From assembly GCF_949628265.1 (NCBI RefSeq), contig NC_088790.1, positions 30,198,545 to 30,262,544 of the forward strand: DNA of 64,000 nt, read 5' to 3'. Below, one piece after another: positions 1 to 10,157 of this stretch. Position 1 is the first letter of the stretch. Each line of letters begins with the position of its first letter. The notes under the pieces are model-generated. The model did not search any database. It was not told the origin of the DNA and saw only the letters and a program-made list of their open reading frames with translations. A program made the translations under genes and the position numbers. The DNA is from Cloeon dipterum. Taxonomy: Eukaryota; Arthropoda; Insecta; Ephemeroptera; Baetidae.

Positions 1-267
1 AAGCGACACGCCCCCTTTTGACGTATGTATTTATTTTGGTTGCACGCCAGCGCTCCCAGCGCTGCGGCGGCGTCCTCGAAAAACGCGCCAGCAGAGATGC
101 GAGATGCGAATTATGTATGTAAACAAACTGAACTGAAACAGAACTGAAACTCGCTTGTCATTTTGGCAAGAATTTCATTTCTATTTCGTTAAGAAAGACG
201 GTCATACTGGCCGGAGGCAGATTTGCTACTACTTTTTTAATGTCTGGATATTAGGACGAAAACAAGG
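1..267. other. Upstream region and 5' UTR of calypso
   Basis: This stretch precedes the calypso start codon. It begins with a CACGCCCCC-type GC box (positions 7-15) and has a GC-rich patch around 50-100, then becomes AT-rich. It probably contains the calypso promoter and 5' UTR. I see no TATA box or upstream exon I can defend, and the window edge cuts off whatever lies to the left. Confidence 0.4.
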
Positions 268-3200
268 ATGCCGGTCAACATCCACGAATTGACGGAGGGC
301 TGGTTGGAGCTGGAGAGTGATCCTGGTAAAATCATCAGAGCATCCTTTTCCTGTTGCCAATTCAAAATGGAACCTGGACAGGCGGTTTTGGAAAGAAAAA
401 TATTCATATTTCAGTGCGATTTCGTTCATTTTTGTGCACTGCGAATTTTAAATTCTGAGAATAATTATTTGCTAAAAATTTTGCTAGTGTACCGTTTAAA
501 TTGTCATGCTTTTAGAAATGTTTTTCTTTGTAGAAAACCAACATTTGTTGCACCTGAAGTGAATTTTACTCGTAATTCGCGAACTCCGTTGAATAAATCG
601 CAACTGGATGAATTAAAATAAAGAGATGAAAACAGGGAAAATTTAAAAATTAAATTCCTTTGAAAGTAGGTCCCAAAAAAGGCGTAAAAAATTATCTAGA
701 CATTTTTCTCTCACTAGAAAACCTGGAATGGTATCGCATTTAATTTAATTTTTTCAGAATAAATAAAAAAATTCTCAAAAATTGCTTTTTGCAGGTTTAT
801 TCACGCTATTGCTGGAGGATTTTGGCGTGAAAGGCGTGCAAGTTGAAGAAATTTACGACGTGCAAAGACCCATCGAAGGTCCTGTCTACGGATTTATCTT
901 CCTCTTCCGGTGGATCGAGGAGAGGCGATCCCGCAGGAAAATCGTCGAGGAGGCGGAAACATTCGTGCGAGATGACGAAGCCGTCAATAAAATCTTTTTC
1001 GCTCAACAGGTAAATTCCTAATTAAAATAAATATAAATGATATAATTTTTTGTATATCTTCAGATGGTTCCAAACAGCTGTGCCACCCACGCTCTTCTTT
1101 CAGTTTTAATGAACTATAACAACCTCAGCCTTGGCTCCACAATCAGCAGACTCAAGGAGCACACTGCTGGAATGAGCCCAGAGAATAAGGTTTGTTTCAA
1201 GAATGAAAATCAATTTACGACCTGATTGCGGCGTGGCTGTACTTCCTTCTGCTGTTTTGGCGAATTCGCTTCAACAAAAAGCAACTAAAAACAAATAACA
1301 TTTCAGCATTTATTTAAAAAAAAAATCATCAGTCTAAAATTCTTAACGAATTGCAACTCTGATCAATTTAGTTCCAAATAATTTGGCTAAAAAATCAATC
1401 AGGGGTATGCGATTGGGAACGTGCCCGAGCTAGCAAGAGCACACAACTCTCACGCAATTCCTGAGGCCAGGCGTTTGAACGACAAGTCCTCGAGCGTCAG
1501 CACTGGTCGATTTACCGGCGAAGCGTTCCACTTCGTCAGCTACGTCCCGATAGATGGAAAACTTTTTGAACTGGATGGATTAAAACCTTATCCAATTGAC
1601 CACGGTTTGAAAACAAGCAAATTGTATTATTTAATTTTCTCATTTTGTGAATTGATAGGACCTTGGGGTGAAAATGAAGACTGGACAGAGAAATTTAGGA
1701 GAGTCATTACAGAGCGACTCGGCATTGCAAACGGAGAGCAGTGCAAGGATATTAGGTTTAATTTGATGGCCGTTGTTCCCGACAAAAGGATCGCTCTCAA
1801 TAACAAATTGGAAATGTTGAAGACAAATAGGTAAGGGCTAGTTTTTAAGTGAATTAAGTAATTTAACTATTTGGTCCCAGACAAATTGTTTTGGACGCGT
1901 TGAAAACGTTAGTGAGCGAAGCCAAGCAAAATGCAGACAAAAGTAAACCTTCGAAAGGTGGTCGGGCCTCGAAAGGTACTCTTAGCAGGACTGCTAGAAG
2001 AGGTTTGCACTCCATTTAATAATCCCTATTTTCCAGAAGCCGAGAAAGGTGATTCTGAATCTCACAAATCAATAGATTTTAGCACTCCGCTGACTGTTCA
2101 AACATCTCCAGCTTCGAGCACTGATGCCTCTTCTGATATCGGTTCTGCGGGCTCGATGAACTCACCAGTGCCAAGTAAATTGATCCTGCTTTGTAAGATA
2201 TTTAAGAGAAATCTTATTTATGCCTCTGAAATTGAGTTTATAATTTTAGTTATTCCATTTTCTTTGAGATTATCAAGTTTTGATGAGTATTTTTCCATGA
2301 AAATATTAAAAATTTTAAATTAAATGTAAATAGACAAATTAACTGACAGTCTAAAATTTTTTTGATTTTTTTAAATTAAACTATTTCTAGTTATTATAAT
2401 TTTTGCTTTTTTGTATGTTCTTTTTGGGGCCCAACGATGCCTTTTCCTGGACCAATCGATGCCCCTCGGTAGAGCGTGCGATTTTCCAAGTCGGACAATT
2501 TATTGATTTTTTTCGAAAAAGTTGAAATTTTAAAAACTAAATTTGATCAGATTTTTCCCAGATGTGCCGCCTAGCCATCTCAGCTAGGCATCTAATAAAA
2601 TACATTTTGTGCGATTTGTATCAACTTTGATTGAGCCGTTGATATTATTTAGAAGCGGATTTTAGCGTTTTTTTTCGACATCCGCAACTTCTGCCGGCCA
2701 TAAATCCGGTCCAGGGCAAAATTTCGAAAAAATTGCTATTCAATTATCGCTAAATTTATCTGGAATCGTCTTAAGACAGAATACGAGCCGATCCGATAAA
2801 ATTCGAGGAAGAGATGGATTTTGAACTTTGAAAAAACGTGATTTTTGCACTTTCTCTGTAATGATATAATGGAAAATCGAAATTTCGCAATTTTTTTTCC
2901 AAAAAGAGCAAATTTGAAGGATTTTACCGGCTCCATTGCACGTGCAGGACTGCTTCCGGTCTGGAAACCGATTTTCAGATTCTTCGCACTCGTGGAAAAA
3001 TTAATTTTAATTTTGTTCTTTTTTTGGGCTGCACGACGCGGCAATGACGATGCGAAAATTGTTTTATTTTTGTTTAAATTCGGCCATTTGTCTGATCGTC
3101 TACCACGACCCCTCATTGGCCAGGTCTTGGACGGGGCTTCGACCTGGGGTACCCAAAAGACCTTTTTTCAGGGTACCCTGACCTGAAATCCGCTCCCAGG

Positions 3201-4151
3201 CCGGTTGTTCATGTTTTGTTCAGTAATTTCGAGCACATTTGCCGACACTAGGTGACGATTTTTCATCATTGCCTGTCACCGACCTTCATCAGGTCGTGTG
3301 ACCTGAGGACTGCTTGTTGCGTTTACTCTAGCGCCGACGATTTTTTTGCTCAATTTCGCCACGTCGACAGACCAGTGGCGTTTTTTAAATATTAGTTCGA
3401 TTTTTATTCTTAGCTACGATTTAAAAAAATAAATTTTAAATTCTGATAGAAACTCAGCATAATTACACAGAGACTAATCCTCCTCATTTTAAAATTTTTA
3501 ATAAAAATCAACATGTTTTTAGGGAAAAGAGGCATAAGTGAGACGTCGGATGGCTGTTTAGAGTTGAAGGCCGCCAAAATGGAAGATCCAGAAGCTGGGC
3601 CATCTGACAGCAACGACAGCGAGGCCGGCAGCAAAGACAACCTGATGACCAAAGTGGATCCGAAACTGGTGGCCAAGTACCCGACACTCTTTGGCCCGCA
3701 CACTTTCGCGCCGAAAGATCTGCTGGTGCTGCTGAAAAATCTGGACCATGGCATCCAGCAGTGCGAACAGAATATCAAGGAGGAGACCGAGAAAAGAAGG
3801 AAATATAAGGTAGCTCATTTAAAATTTATTGTAAATTATTTATTAATTAATTCCGGTTGTAGGTTGATGATGGTAGAAGGACGCACAATTACGATGAATT
3901 CATCTGCACATTCCTCACGATGCTGGCACACGAGGGAAAACTCGCTGATTTGGTCCAGGAACACTTGTCCCAGCCAAAGAAGCAGGGTGCCGCATCAGCA
4001 GGAAGGGGGAAAAGGTAATTTTCTGTTTAAATTTTTACCAAAAATTACTCTTAAATCAATTTAAAGTGCGCCGAAGAAAGCTCTGCCAACTCAGCAGTCA
4101 ACAAGTCCAGGCTCGGGCAAGCAAAGGGGTAGAAAGAAAAAAAGGAAGTGA
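268..4151 (+). CDS. calypso: Calypso/BAP1, ubiquitin C-terminal hydrolase of the PR-DUB complex
   Basis: Nuclear deubiquitinase that, with its ASX/ASXL partner, removes monoubiquitin from histone H2A (Polycomb PR-DUB; family knowledge). Ten exons join in phase: 268-325, 795-1009, 1064-1189, 1403-1604, 1659-1830, 1881-1975, 2037-2174, 3523-3809, 3863-4014, 4067-4151, giving about 509 residues (fly Calypso is about 470). The UCH domain occupies residues 10-250. It shows the oxyanion Gln91, catalytic Cys97 in [14 protein letters not shown], His176 in [11 protein letters not shown] and Asp191 in [12 protein letters not shown] variable Ser/Lys linker follows. The C-terminal ULD domain ([15 protein letters not shown], then [17 protein letters not shown]) ends in a basic tail RGRKKKRK, typical of the nucleosome-binding/NLS end. 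The exon 6 donor is uncertain: GTs near 1942, 1976 and 2003 all keep phase. I chose 1976 because it gives a 61-bp intron, close to the other introns here. All catalytic residues are present, so the gene looks functional. Confidence 0.95.
2175..3522. other. Largest calypso intron (intron 7), no gene seen
   Basis: At 1.35 kb this is by far the longest intron of calypso; most others are 50-61 bp. Short repeated words built on GACCTG and GGGTACC cluster at 3120-3310, including a near-inverted pair around 3149 and 3173. That suggests an old mobile-element insertion, but I cannot assign a family. No exon or RNA gene is visible. Confidence 0.4.
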
Positions 4152-4173
4152 TATTTATTAGTTTTCGTGTCGA

Positions 4174-4179
4174 AATAAA
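4174..4179 (+). terminator. calypso polyadenylation signal AATAAA
   Basis: A canonical AATAAA lies 22 bp after the calypso stop codon, followed by a T-rich stretch, implying a very short 3' UTR. Confidence 0.6.
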
Positions 4180-4759
4180 TTTTTCCTCGAGCAGAAAAAC
4201 GTTTTTTCGCACTCCTATTTAAACTTAATTAATTTATTCACCTCACGTGTAATGAATTATAAATGAAAAGGTCTCATGCACGCTTGTTTGCGCAATTTAT
4301 TCAACCATCTGATAAATTTTCCGCTCCGCTCTGGCGAGAAATTGGGTCACCGCCAGTGCGCCAGCATTAGTACACGATTGCAGTCATGCAGAGTTCCCCT
4401 TTTTATTGGTGCTCAAGCAGTGCTGCCAACGGAACTGAACATGACATTAATATGATTTATAAAAAATTATTCTCTGTTAAGACAAAAAGAGTAGGAACTC
4501 GTCAGTAAAGGGATTGCGATGGTTCAGAGTTTTTAACAAAGTTAAATAAAATGATTTTTTAATTCATTGGATGGATTTGAACTGAATTTAGTCTGATTAA
4601 ATAGCCTGAAGAATTTTTACCATTGTTGATGCAACATACCAGACACGCCTACTCATAAGCTGAGTTCTTGACGCTAGCAAGTCTGAATAAATTTAATTTG
4701 CATTCCAAAACAATTTGGCGTCTCCACATGTCCTGGTTGTTTCCCAGTTCTACCGTTCT
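4180..4759. other. Intergenic region between calypso and NTAQ1
   Basis: AT-rich spacer between two genes on the same strand. I see no ORF with coding character and no repeat shared with the rest of the window. Confidence 0.5.
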
Positions 4760-4946
4760 TTGATTAACCATTAGTTGGGGTTGGTGCGGTTGGCAGCAGT
4801 GCAAAAGTCAATACAATGCGCGGAAAGAGCCAAACAGATCTGTGCTGCAGGACGGTGCTCGAGTAAATATGTAAAAAGCTGGCCTAAGGCACACCGCGAA
4901 TTAGTCTCTGTAGCCGTAGAAATAGCCTCGATCCGCTTCCGTTCGC

Positions 4947-5033
4947 GTAAGTGTGCCATTATTTTGAAAAAAGAAAATTCTTGTCTGTCCAACTGGCTGC
5001 ACGGACTCAACGGACACTCCCGCCCTTTTGCAG
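4947..5033 (+). other. Probable 5' UTR intron of NTAQ1
   Basis: A perfect donor GTAAGT begins at 4947. A pyrimidine-rich acceptor (CCCTTTTGCAG) ends at 5033, giving an 87-bp intron upstream of the NTAQ1 start. If used, the 5' UTR has one intron and the coding part none. The exact transcription start is not visible. Confidence 0.5.
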
Positions 5034-5034
5034 G

Positions 5035-5064
5035 ATGCGTGCAGCAGCAGCAGCAGCGTATTGA
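5035..5064 (+). promoter_or_regulatory. Upstream ORF (Met-Arg-poly-Ala-Tyr) before NTAQ1
   Basis: Two bases after the probable UTR splice acceptor an ATG opens a nine-codon reading frame through a (GCA)n run and stops at TGA (5062-5064), 50 bp before the NTAQ1 ATG. Such a uORF could lower translation of the main frame. That effect is inference. Confidence 0.4.
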
Positions 5065-5114
5065 GCGCGAGCTACCTACCAGTGTTTGAAGGCGCAGGGT
5101 GACCCACATCGTCG

Positions 5115-5744
5115 ATGGCCTCGAGCGAGCCGAAGAAGGCGGCGCTGGTGGCCGTGCTGCCGGCGGCGGCCGTGTGTCCGTACGCGTCGTGCTACTGCGA
5201 GGAGAACGTGTGGCAGCTGTGCCAGCTGGTGCGGCAGCAGCACCCGTCCGAACTGTCCCGCTGCCACGTGGTGTTCGTGTCCAACGAGGCGCGCATGGTG
5301 CCTTTGTGGCGGCAGAAGGCCGGACGCGAGGAGGAGAAACTGGTCTTCTGGGACTACCACGTGATACTGCTGTACCAGCCGGACGAGCGGTGCGTCGTCT
5401 ACGACCTCGACTCGCAGCTGCCCTTCCCCACCTACTTCCACAAGTACGTGACCGAGACGTTCCGCACCGACCAGATCCTGAAGCCGGCCTACTACCGCTA
5501 CTTCCGCGTCCTCCCGGCCAGCGTCTACCTGCAGACCTTCTCCTCGGACCGCAGCCACATGCGCCGGCCCGACGGCAGCTGGAGCAAGCCGCCGCCCTCG
5601 TGGCCCCTCGTCCAGACCGGCGGCCCGGACAAAATGAACCTGGACTCTTTCATCAGCATGGACACCAGAAAGGGCTGCGGAGAGGTCTTCAGCCTCACTG
5701 AGTTTGTCAAGAAGTTCTACAAAGTGCCGACGAGCGCCAACTAA
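5115..5744 (+). CDS. NTAQ1/tungus: Protein N-terminal glutamine amidohydrolase (WDYHV-type)
   Basis: Converts N-terminal Gln of proteins to Glu, the tertiary-to-secondary step of the Arg/N-degron pathway (family knowledge); soluble and cytosolic/nuclear. The frame encodes 209 residues, close to the usual 205. The catalytic Cys28 sits in SCYCEENVWQLC, His82 in the diagnostic WDYHV motif, and Asp97 in VVYDLDSQLPFP. The conserved C-terminal part GGPDKMNLDSFISMD is also present. Start chosen: an ATG in good context (position 5115) that places Cys28 as in the human protein. The CDS is intronless and strongly GC-rich (third positions mostly G/C), unlike the AT-rich, multi-exon neighbours. Vertebrate NTAQ1 genes have several exons, so a retrocopy origin is possible, though no poly-A tract or target duplication is evident. 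It looks intact. Confidence 0.95.
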   Translation: MASSEPKKAALVAVLPAAAVCPYASCYCEENVWQLCQLVRQQHPSELSRCHVVFVSNEARMVPLWRQKAGREEEKLVFWDYHVILLYQPDERCVVYDLDSQLPFPTYFHKYVTETFRTDQILKPAYYRYFRVLPASVYLQTFSSDRSHMRRPDGSWSKPPPSWPLVQTGGPDKMNLDSFISMDTRKGCGEVFSLTEFVKKFYKVPTSAN

Positions 5745-6259
5745 TTTCTCTCTCCTGCTTTTTCTCTCCCTGACTAAAAAAAATTAGATTCGATTCGATT
5801 GCGTTCCCTTTCGTGCGACTGCTTTTTTATGATCAGTTCCTATACGGTTCGTTCTTCGAGATGCAGTTTCATCAATTCAAAGAGTGTGATTTTTAATATA
5901 TATACACAAAAAGAAAGAGAGCTATAATTATAAATTAATAATAATAATTATTATTACTACACACACACAAATATTTCATAATGTGAGGAGGAAAATTTTA
6001 AAATAACGCCAGGTCTGCCCCTTATTTTCTTGGCAGTCCAAAATTTATGTAAATGTTTGCTGACAACACGCACAACTGGTGGGCCGACGCGACGCAACCA
6101 GTCAGCAGTCGAATCAGACGTTGACAGCCAAAAAAGTAGCAGATTTAATCAAACCTTGAATTCTTCCATTTAAAACAACAACAACAGTCACGCACGCGCT
6201 GGAGAATTTGATTTAGAAACGGCAGGGTTGCCAGATTTGTAAACTGTTAAAATTTCTTT
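5745..6259. other. NTAQ1 3' flank
   Basis: Probable 3' UTR and downstream DNA: short A and AT runs (AATAATAATAATTATTATTA-type at 5937-5958) and a CA run near 5960. No canonical AATAAA stands out. Nothing else is recognised. Confidence 0.4.
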
Positions 6260-6694
6260 CAATTCACCAGTTGCGTAAGCTGGTGATCCAAGCGGCCAAC
6301 AGATGGCGCCACCGAATACTTAAGTGATAAATTTAATTTTAAGGCATTTCCGCTGCGATTTCAGTCTTAATCCTGCCACTGTGCATTCTTCAATTAATAT
6401 TCTTTCTTTTGACGTGTTGAAAACTAAAATCAGTCCAGCCATTCGCCGTAGATTCGTTGGAAAATATTTTTTATTTCAAATAATGGGTTTTCACGATTCT
6501 ACGGCGATTGGCTGAATCGATTTTGGATTTCAGCTCGTCAAGAGAAAGCAAATTAAGTGAAGAATGCACATTGGCAGGATTAAGACTGAAATCGCAGCGA
6601 AATATCCTTAAAATTAAATTTATTACTTAAATTTACGGTGGCGCCATCTTTTGGCGGCTTCAAACACTGAGGGTTTCTGCAACCTGTGAATTGC
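6260..6694. mobile_element. Foldback MITE, family A, copy 1 (CTCF-like motif in its arms)
   Basis: Long inverted repeat of about 435 bp. The arms start with CAATTCACCAGTTGC / GCAACCTGTGAATTG, continue through GCCAACAGATGGCGCCACCG (6295-6314) and its near complement (6636-6655), and fold nearly to the centre around 6480. A second copy at 49185-49616 confirms a dispersed element. It has no coding capacity. No clean target-site duplication was found. Confidence 0.7.
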
Positions 6695-8084
6695 GTTGAC
6701 AATATTTTATGATGAGTTAGGATTAAATATAATAGGTGTCTAGAAAAGCAAATCTAGGCTTTTAAATGATTTAATTTATTGTTCCCGATATTTTCCCTGA
6801 TTGCATATTTTTTTAACTCGAATGCAATTCTAGTCATAGTTAATTTCTTGTACTTTTTAATTTAGAAGAAATGACAAGAAAACAACTCGTTTTTGCAACC
6901 CTGGGTAGAGGAATTGTTAATAAGGATAATTCGCCAAAAGTAAAATAATCCGAAAGGCGAATATAAAAAATATCCTTCTCGATTCGAGTGTGGAGGTTGG
7001 CTAAATCGTGCGGCTTTAGATAAATTCAAGTCAATATATAAAACGTATAACACGTTTTTAGTGCAGTCTTAAACCGTATCAGCAAGTCAATGTTTTGCTA
7101 AAATGTATCTAAATAATAATAATATAAATATATCTGAATCGAGCTTCTCTGTACGAATCAAAACTCGTTTTCGGACGACGGACGCGCACATTGGAGAAGG
7201 CCATTCATTTTGGTTGAGCGAATCGTGCTTGTCCTCCATAATCCCGTTCAATCTCTGCTTTCCGTGCGAGCGGGCGGGCGGGCGCCTAATTTTAGCGCAG
7301 TTATACAACTTGTGATACTTGCCTGCCGGGCGGGCTTGCAAACACGAGAAAATAAGGGGCCACCACCGCAAAAGCATCATCTCTTCGATCTCTCACGACT
7401 ATCTCCCTGCAAAAAATATAATATTATCCCTCTCGCGTTGCTATAAACATTTCTTCCACTAATCATTATATACAAAATAATACTGTTGCGCTTTACTCTT
7501 ATCCTGCGATTGACACAATTACTTACTAAAAAATAATAATTAATAATTAAATCTCAATTTTTGTTGCGTAACTTCCACCGCCAGAACTTTGTGCCAGTGT
7601 TGATTTGTCAGTTTTGGGGGAAATTTTCCAATCAGAAGGTTGATTTCTCCAAATAATTTGAAATTGTTCAGTTTTTACTAGAAGTAATCCTAATTTTCAA
7701 TTTTTAGGATGCAGAACTATAAAAAGTTCCGGTTTTTTGGTAATTTATAATCCAATTTTATGCAGAAATTATGACTCAACCCCTTTTGAGAAACCTAGAA
7801 ATCGATTCTGCAACACTTTTTATAGCATTTTTCTAACCGACTTCTACTTCCCGCGGTAAAAAGTCCGATCTCCCAAGTTGCCACTTTGTAGCAATAGTCC
7901 AACGGTAAAATTGTCCAGACTCGCATCATGGGGCTCATTTTGAAGCTAACGTCACGCTGATCTCGTGACTGTGGTCAGAATCGAGTGTTGCCACGGTTGA
8001 GACCGGAGAATTTTACCACTGGACTAATTCTAGTTAGATATCGGACTTTTTCCCGCGGTATGAACTATTTGAGCAATAGAAATC
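6695..8084. other. AT-rich intergenic DNA, no gene seen
   Basis: Mixed-composition intergenic DNA with a GC-richer island at about 7170-7350 (GCGGGCGGGCGGGCG-like run at 7271-7285). No exon with homology or splice context was found. The island could be regulatory, but nothing specific supports that. Confidence 0.4.
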
Positions 8085-8343
8085 CAGTGGGGTCCAGATG
8101 TGCGATAAAATTGGTTCGCACTGCACAGATCCAAGATGGCGTCCGAATGAGGGAAAGAAAAAGCTCTCTTTGGAATGCCGCACGAGTGTCAAGAGTTTGT
8201 TTTCACGATCCAAAAGACACAATTAGTTGAGAGTAATGCAAATTATGTCACAATATTAACGAAAACTTAGTTCGTGACCGTTTTTTCGCGCCATATTCCA
8301 CCGGACGCCATACCTGCGCGTCGCACGAATCTGGCCCCCGCTG
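8085..8343 (-). mobile_element. hAT-like MITE, family B, copy 1
   Basis: Reverse-orientation copy of the element seen at 45047, 55925 and 60095. The left edge reads CAGTGGGGTCCAGATGTGCG and the right edge ATCTGGCCCCCGCTG, matching the family's terminal inverted repeat CAGCGGGGGCCAGAT. The internal part carries the family's CCAAGATGGCGTCC and AAAGACACAATTAGTTGAGA segments. No clear target duplication remains, so this copy is older or rearranged. Confidence 0.75.
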
Positions 8344-9744
8344 CCTCTTCTTGAATTTCCTGTTTGAAGTCTTCATCATCTATCATTTGACCTACTGTTT
8401 ATATGGCACATGATTCAGATTTGTAAATTTTTCAGATTTTGGCTAGAATTGAAAGTGGAGGCTGCCAAAACTTTCAATTAAATGAGCAGTGGTGCTACCT
8501 TAAAAACCAACGATTTTTGCAAAACATTAGCCAATTGAATTGTACACGACCATGCGAGTTCAAAATTGAATCTAAAAGCCAGCTCTCACTTATAAAAAAA
8601 AAACACGGCAATATAATAACAATTAAAATATATATCTCGATTTGTACGTATATGTACTTCTGGAAAATAAGTCACTGTTGACGAAACTATTTGAAATTAT
8701 AATTATTGCTACCGTTGTGGCTTTGCTCTCCTCTTGAAACAAATTACTATATATACTATATATCCCAGCGTATTGCATGGTTTTTGACTCTTGATAAGGG
8801 AATTTTACGACGTTTACATGATATTCTCTCGAAATCAATTAAAAATATATATAAATGCCAACCAAAAACTTTACCCTTTACACAACAAGGCCTGTTTCGC
8901 CTTTCTCTCTTTCAAACTTTCCTACTACTATTGAATAAGCGAAGCAATTTAAGTTTTGCTTTGCTCCAACTAATTATCTCCGTGTCATACTACTTAACCC
9001 GGAATCTCTTTCTCTCTATCTATCTCTGAAACCGCATTATATATTATATCTGCTTCGAAACGAGATCAAGAAAGCAGAACAATTATAATAATGAGATGAT
9101 TTTCAGCTTATTTGTATGACCCTCCGCTATGCATTAAGAGAAGAATAATTATACTCTCGGGCTGTTTTGTCCCTTTTTAATATGGATTGTATACTCAATG
9201 CATTTGATTGATCTCGTATATTTATATATATTGCATGGAACTGATTTACATAATTATTTAGTTGTTTGAAGGAATTTTTTAACTCGTAAGCAACAAAATA
9301 TTTACAACTCGAATTAAGAGAGCAAAAAAGTTGAACGGTCCTTTTTGAAGTGTCCTTATTATAAGCAGTTGTTTTCGATAAATTGATTTTCAGAAATATT
9401 ATAACTAACACAAAAAAATGTACATTCACGAGGTGAGTTACCAAAATTCTTCTATACATTCGTGTGAATGCATTGCTTCGTGGGTTCCGTGACGGAAAAA
9501 TAAAATAAATACTTAATAATAAATACACACACACATACACACTATTACTATACAAACAACAACTGTTTTTATTAAATTGATTGATGCTGTGCTTTATATT
9601 GAAAATTATTACTGATACGAATAAAGTTCATGGAAAAAATCTGAAATGAAACGACCCGTGGTTTGATTTATATGGATCAAAAGATTCCTAGTTTTTATTA
9701 TCACACATAAAAGATTAATAGTACCATGTTATTACAATAATAAT
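8344..9744. other. AT-rich 3' flank of LDLRAP1, no gene seen
   Basis: Unduplicated sequence immediately downstream (minus-strand sense) of LDLRAP1 copy A. Very AT-rich with a CA microsatellite at 9524-9541. It may include part of a long 3' UTR of the original gene, since the duplication breakpoint at 9744/9745 is only 413 bp past the stop codon. No coding signal is recognised. Confidence 0.4.
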
Positions 9745-9779
9745 TTATTTACCCATCGACTACGAGATTTTTGTTTTGT

Positions 9780-9785
9780 TTTATT
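9780..9785 (-). terminator. LDLRAP1 polyadenylation signal (copy A)
   Basis: Minus-strand AATAAA, 372 bp after the stop codon of copy A and 36 bp inside the duplicated unit, so it is repeated in copy B. Confidence 0.45.
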
Positions 9786-10157
9786 CCAATTAAATTCCGT
9801 AAAATAGACGTAGGAATGTTGGTGTTACTGTAGATTCAAATTGTTGGTTCCGCATTTCGCAGTGGTCGAATTTTACACATTTATATACAACACGATGAAA
9901 TATAATTGTATTAATTTGATCTTTCTCTAAAAGTTGTCTCCGCTAGATACAATATATAGAAATGTGTGCCGGTGGATATGTATATACAACACTTCTTTCC
10001 ATCTTTCCGAAATTTCAAAAGAAACTTCCGCTAACTCTGAATAAAATTTGAAACACTCGCGAGTAAAAATAAACGCATTGCTGACTTCTTTCCGAAATAA
10101 AACATGAATAGTTCCTCCTCAAATTCAGCTGAAGTCGGTCCACTGAGCGCGTTTCTG

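Noticed and set aside
268..621. A 117-codon run starting at the calypso ATG
   Set aside because: Only the first 58 bases are coding; the rest reads into intron 1. The splice at 325/326 to 795 restores the conserved Calypso sequence.
5086..5701. Long alternative-frame proteins over NTAQ1 on both strands
   Set aside because: High GC content removes stop codons from all frames. Only the frame from 5115 contains the C-H-D triad and WDYHV motif.
9520..9560. Short CA-type tandem arrays considered as CRISPR-like or satellite DNA
   Set aside because: Simple microsatellite without spacers; the genome is a eukaryote.
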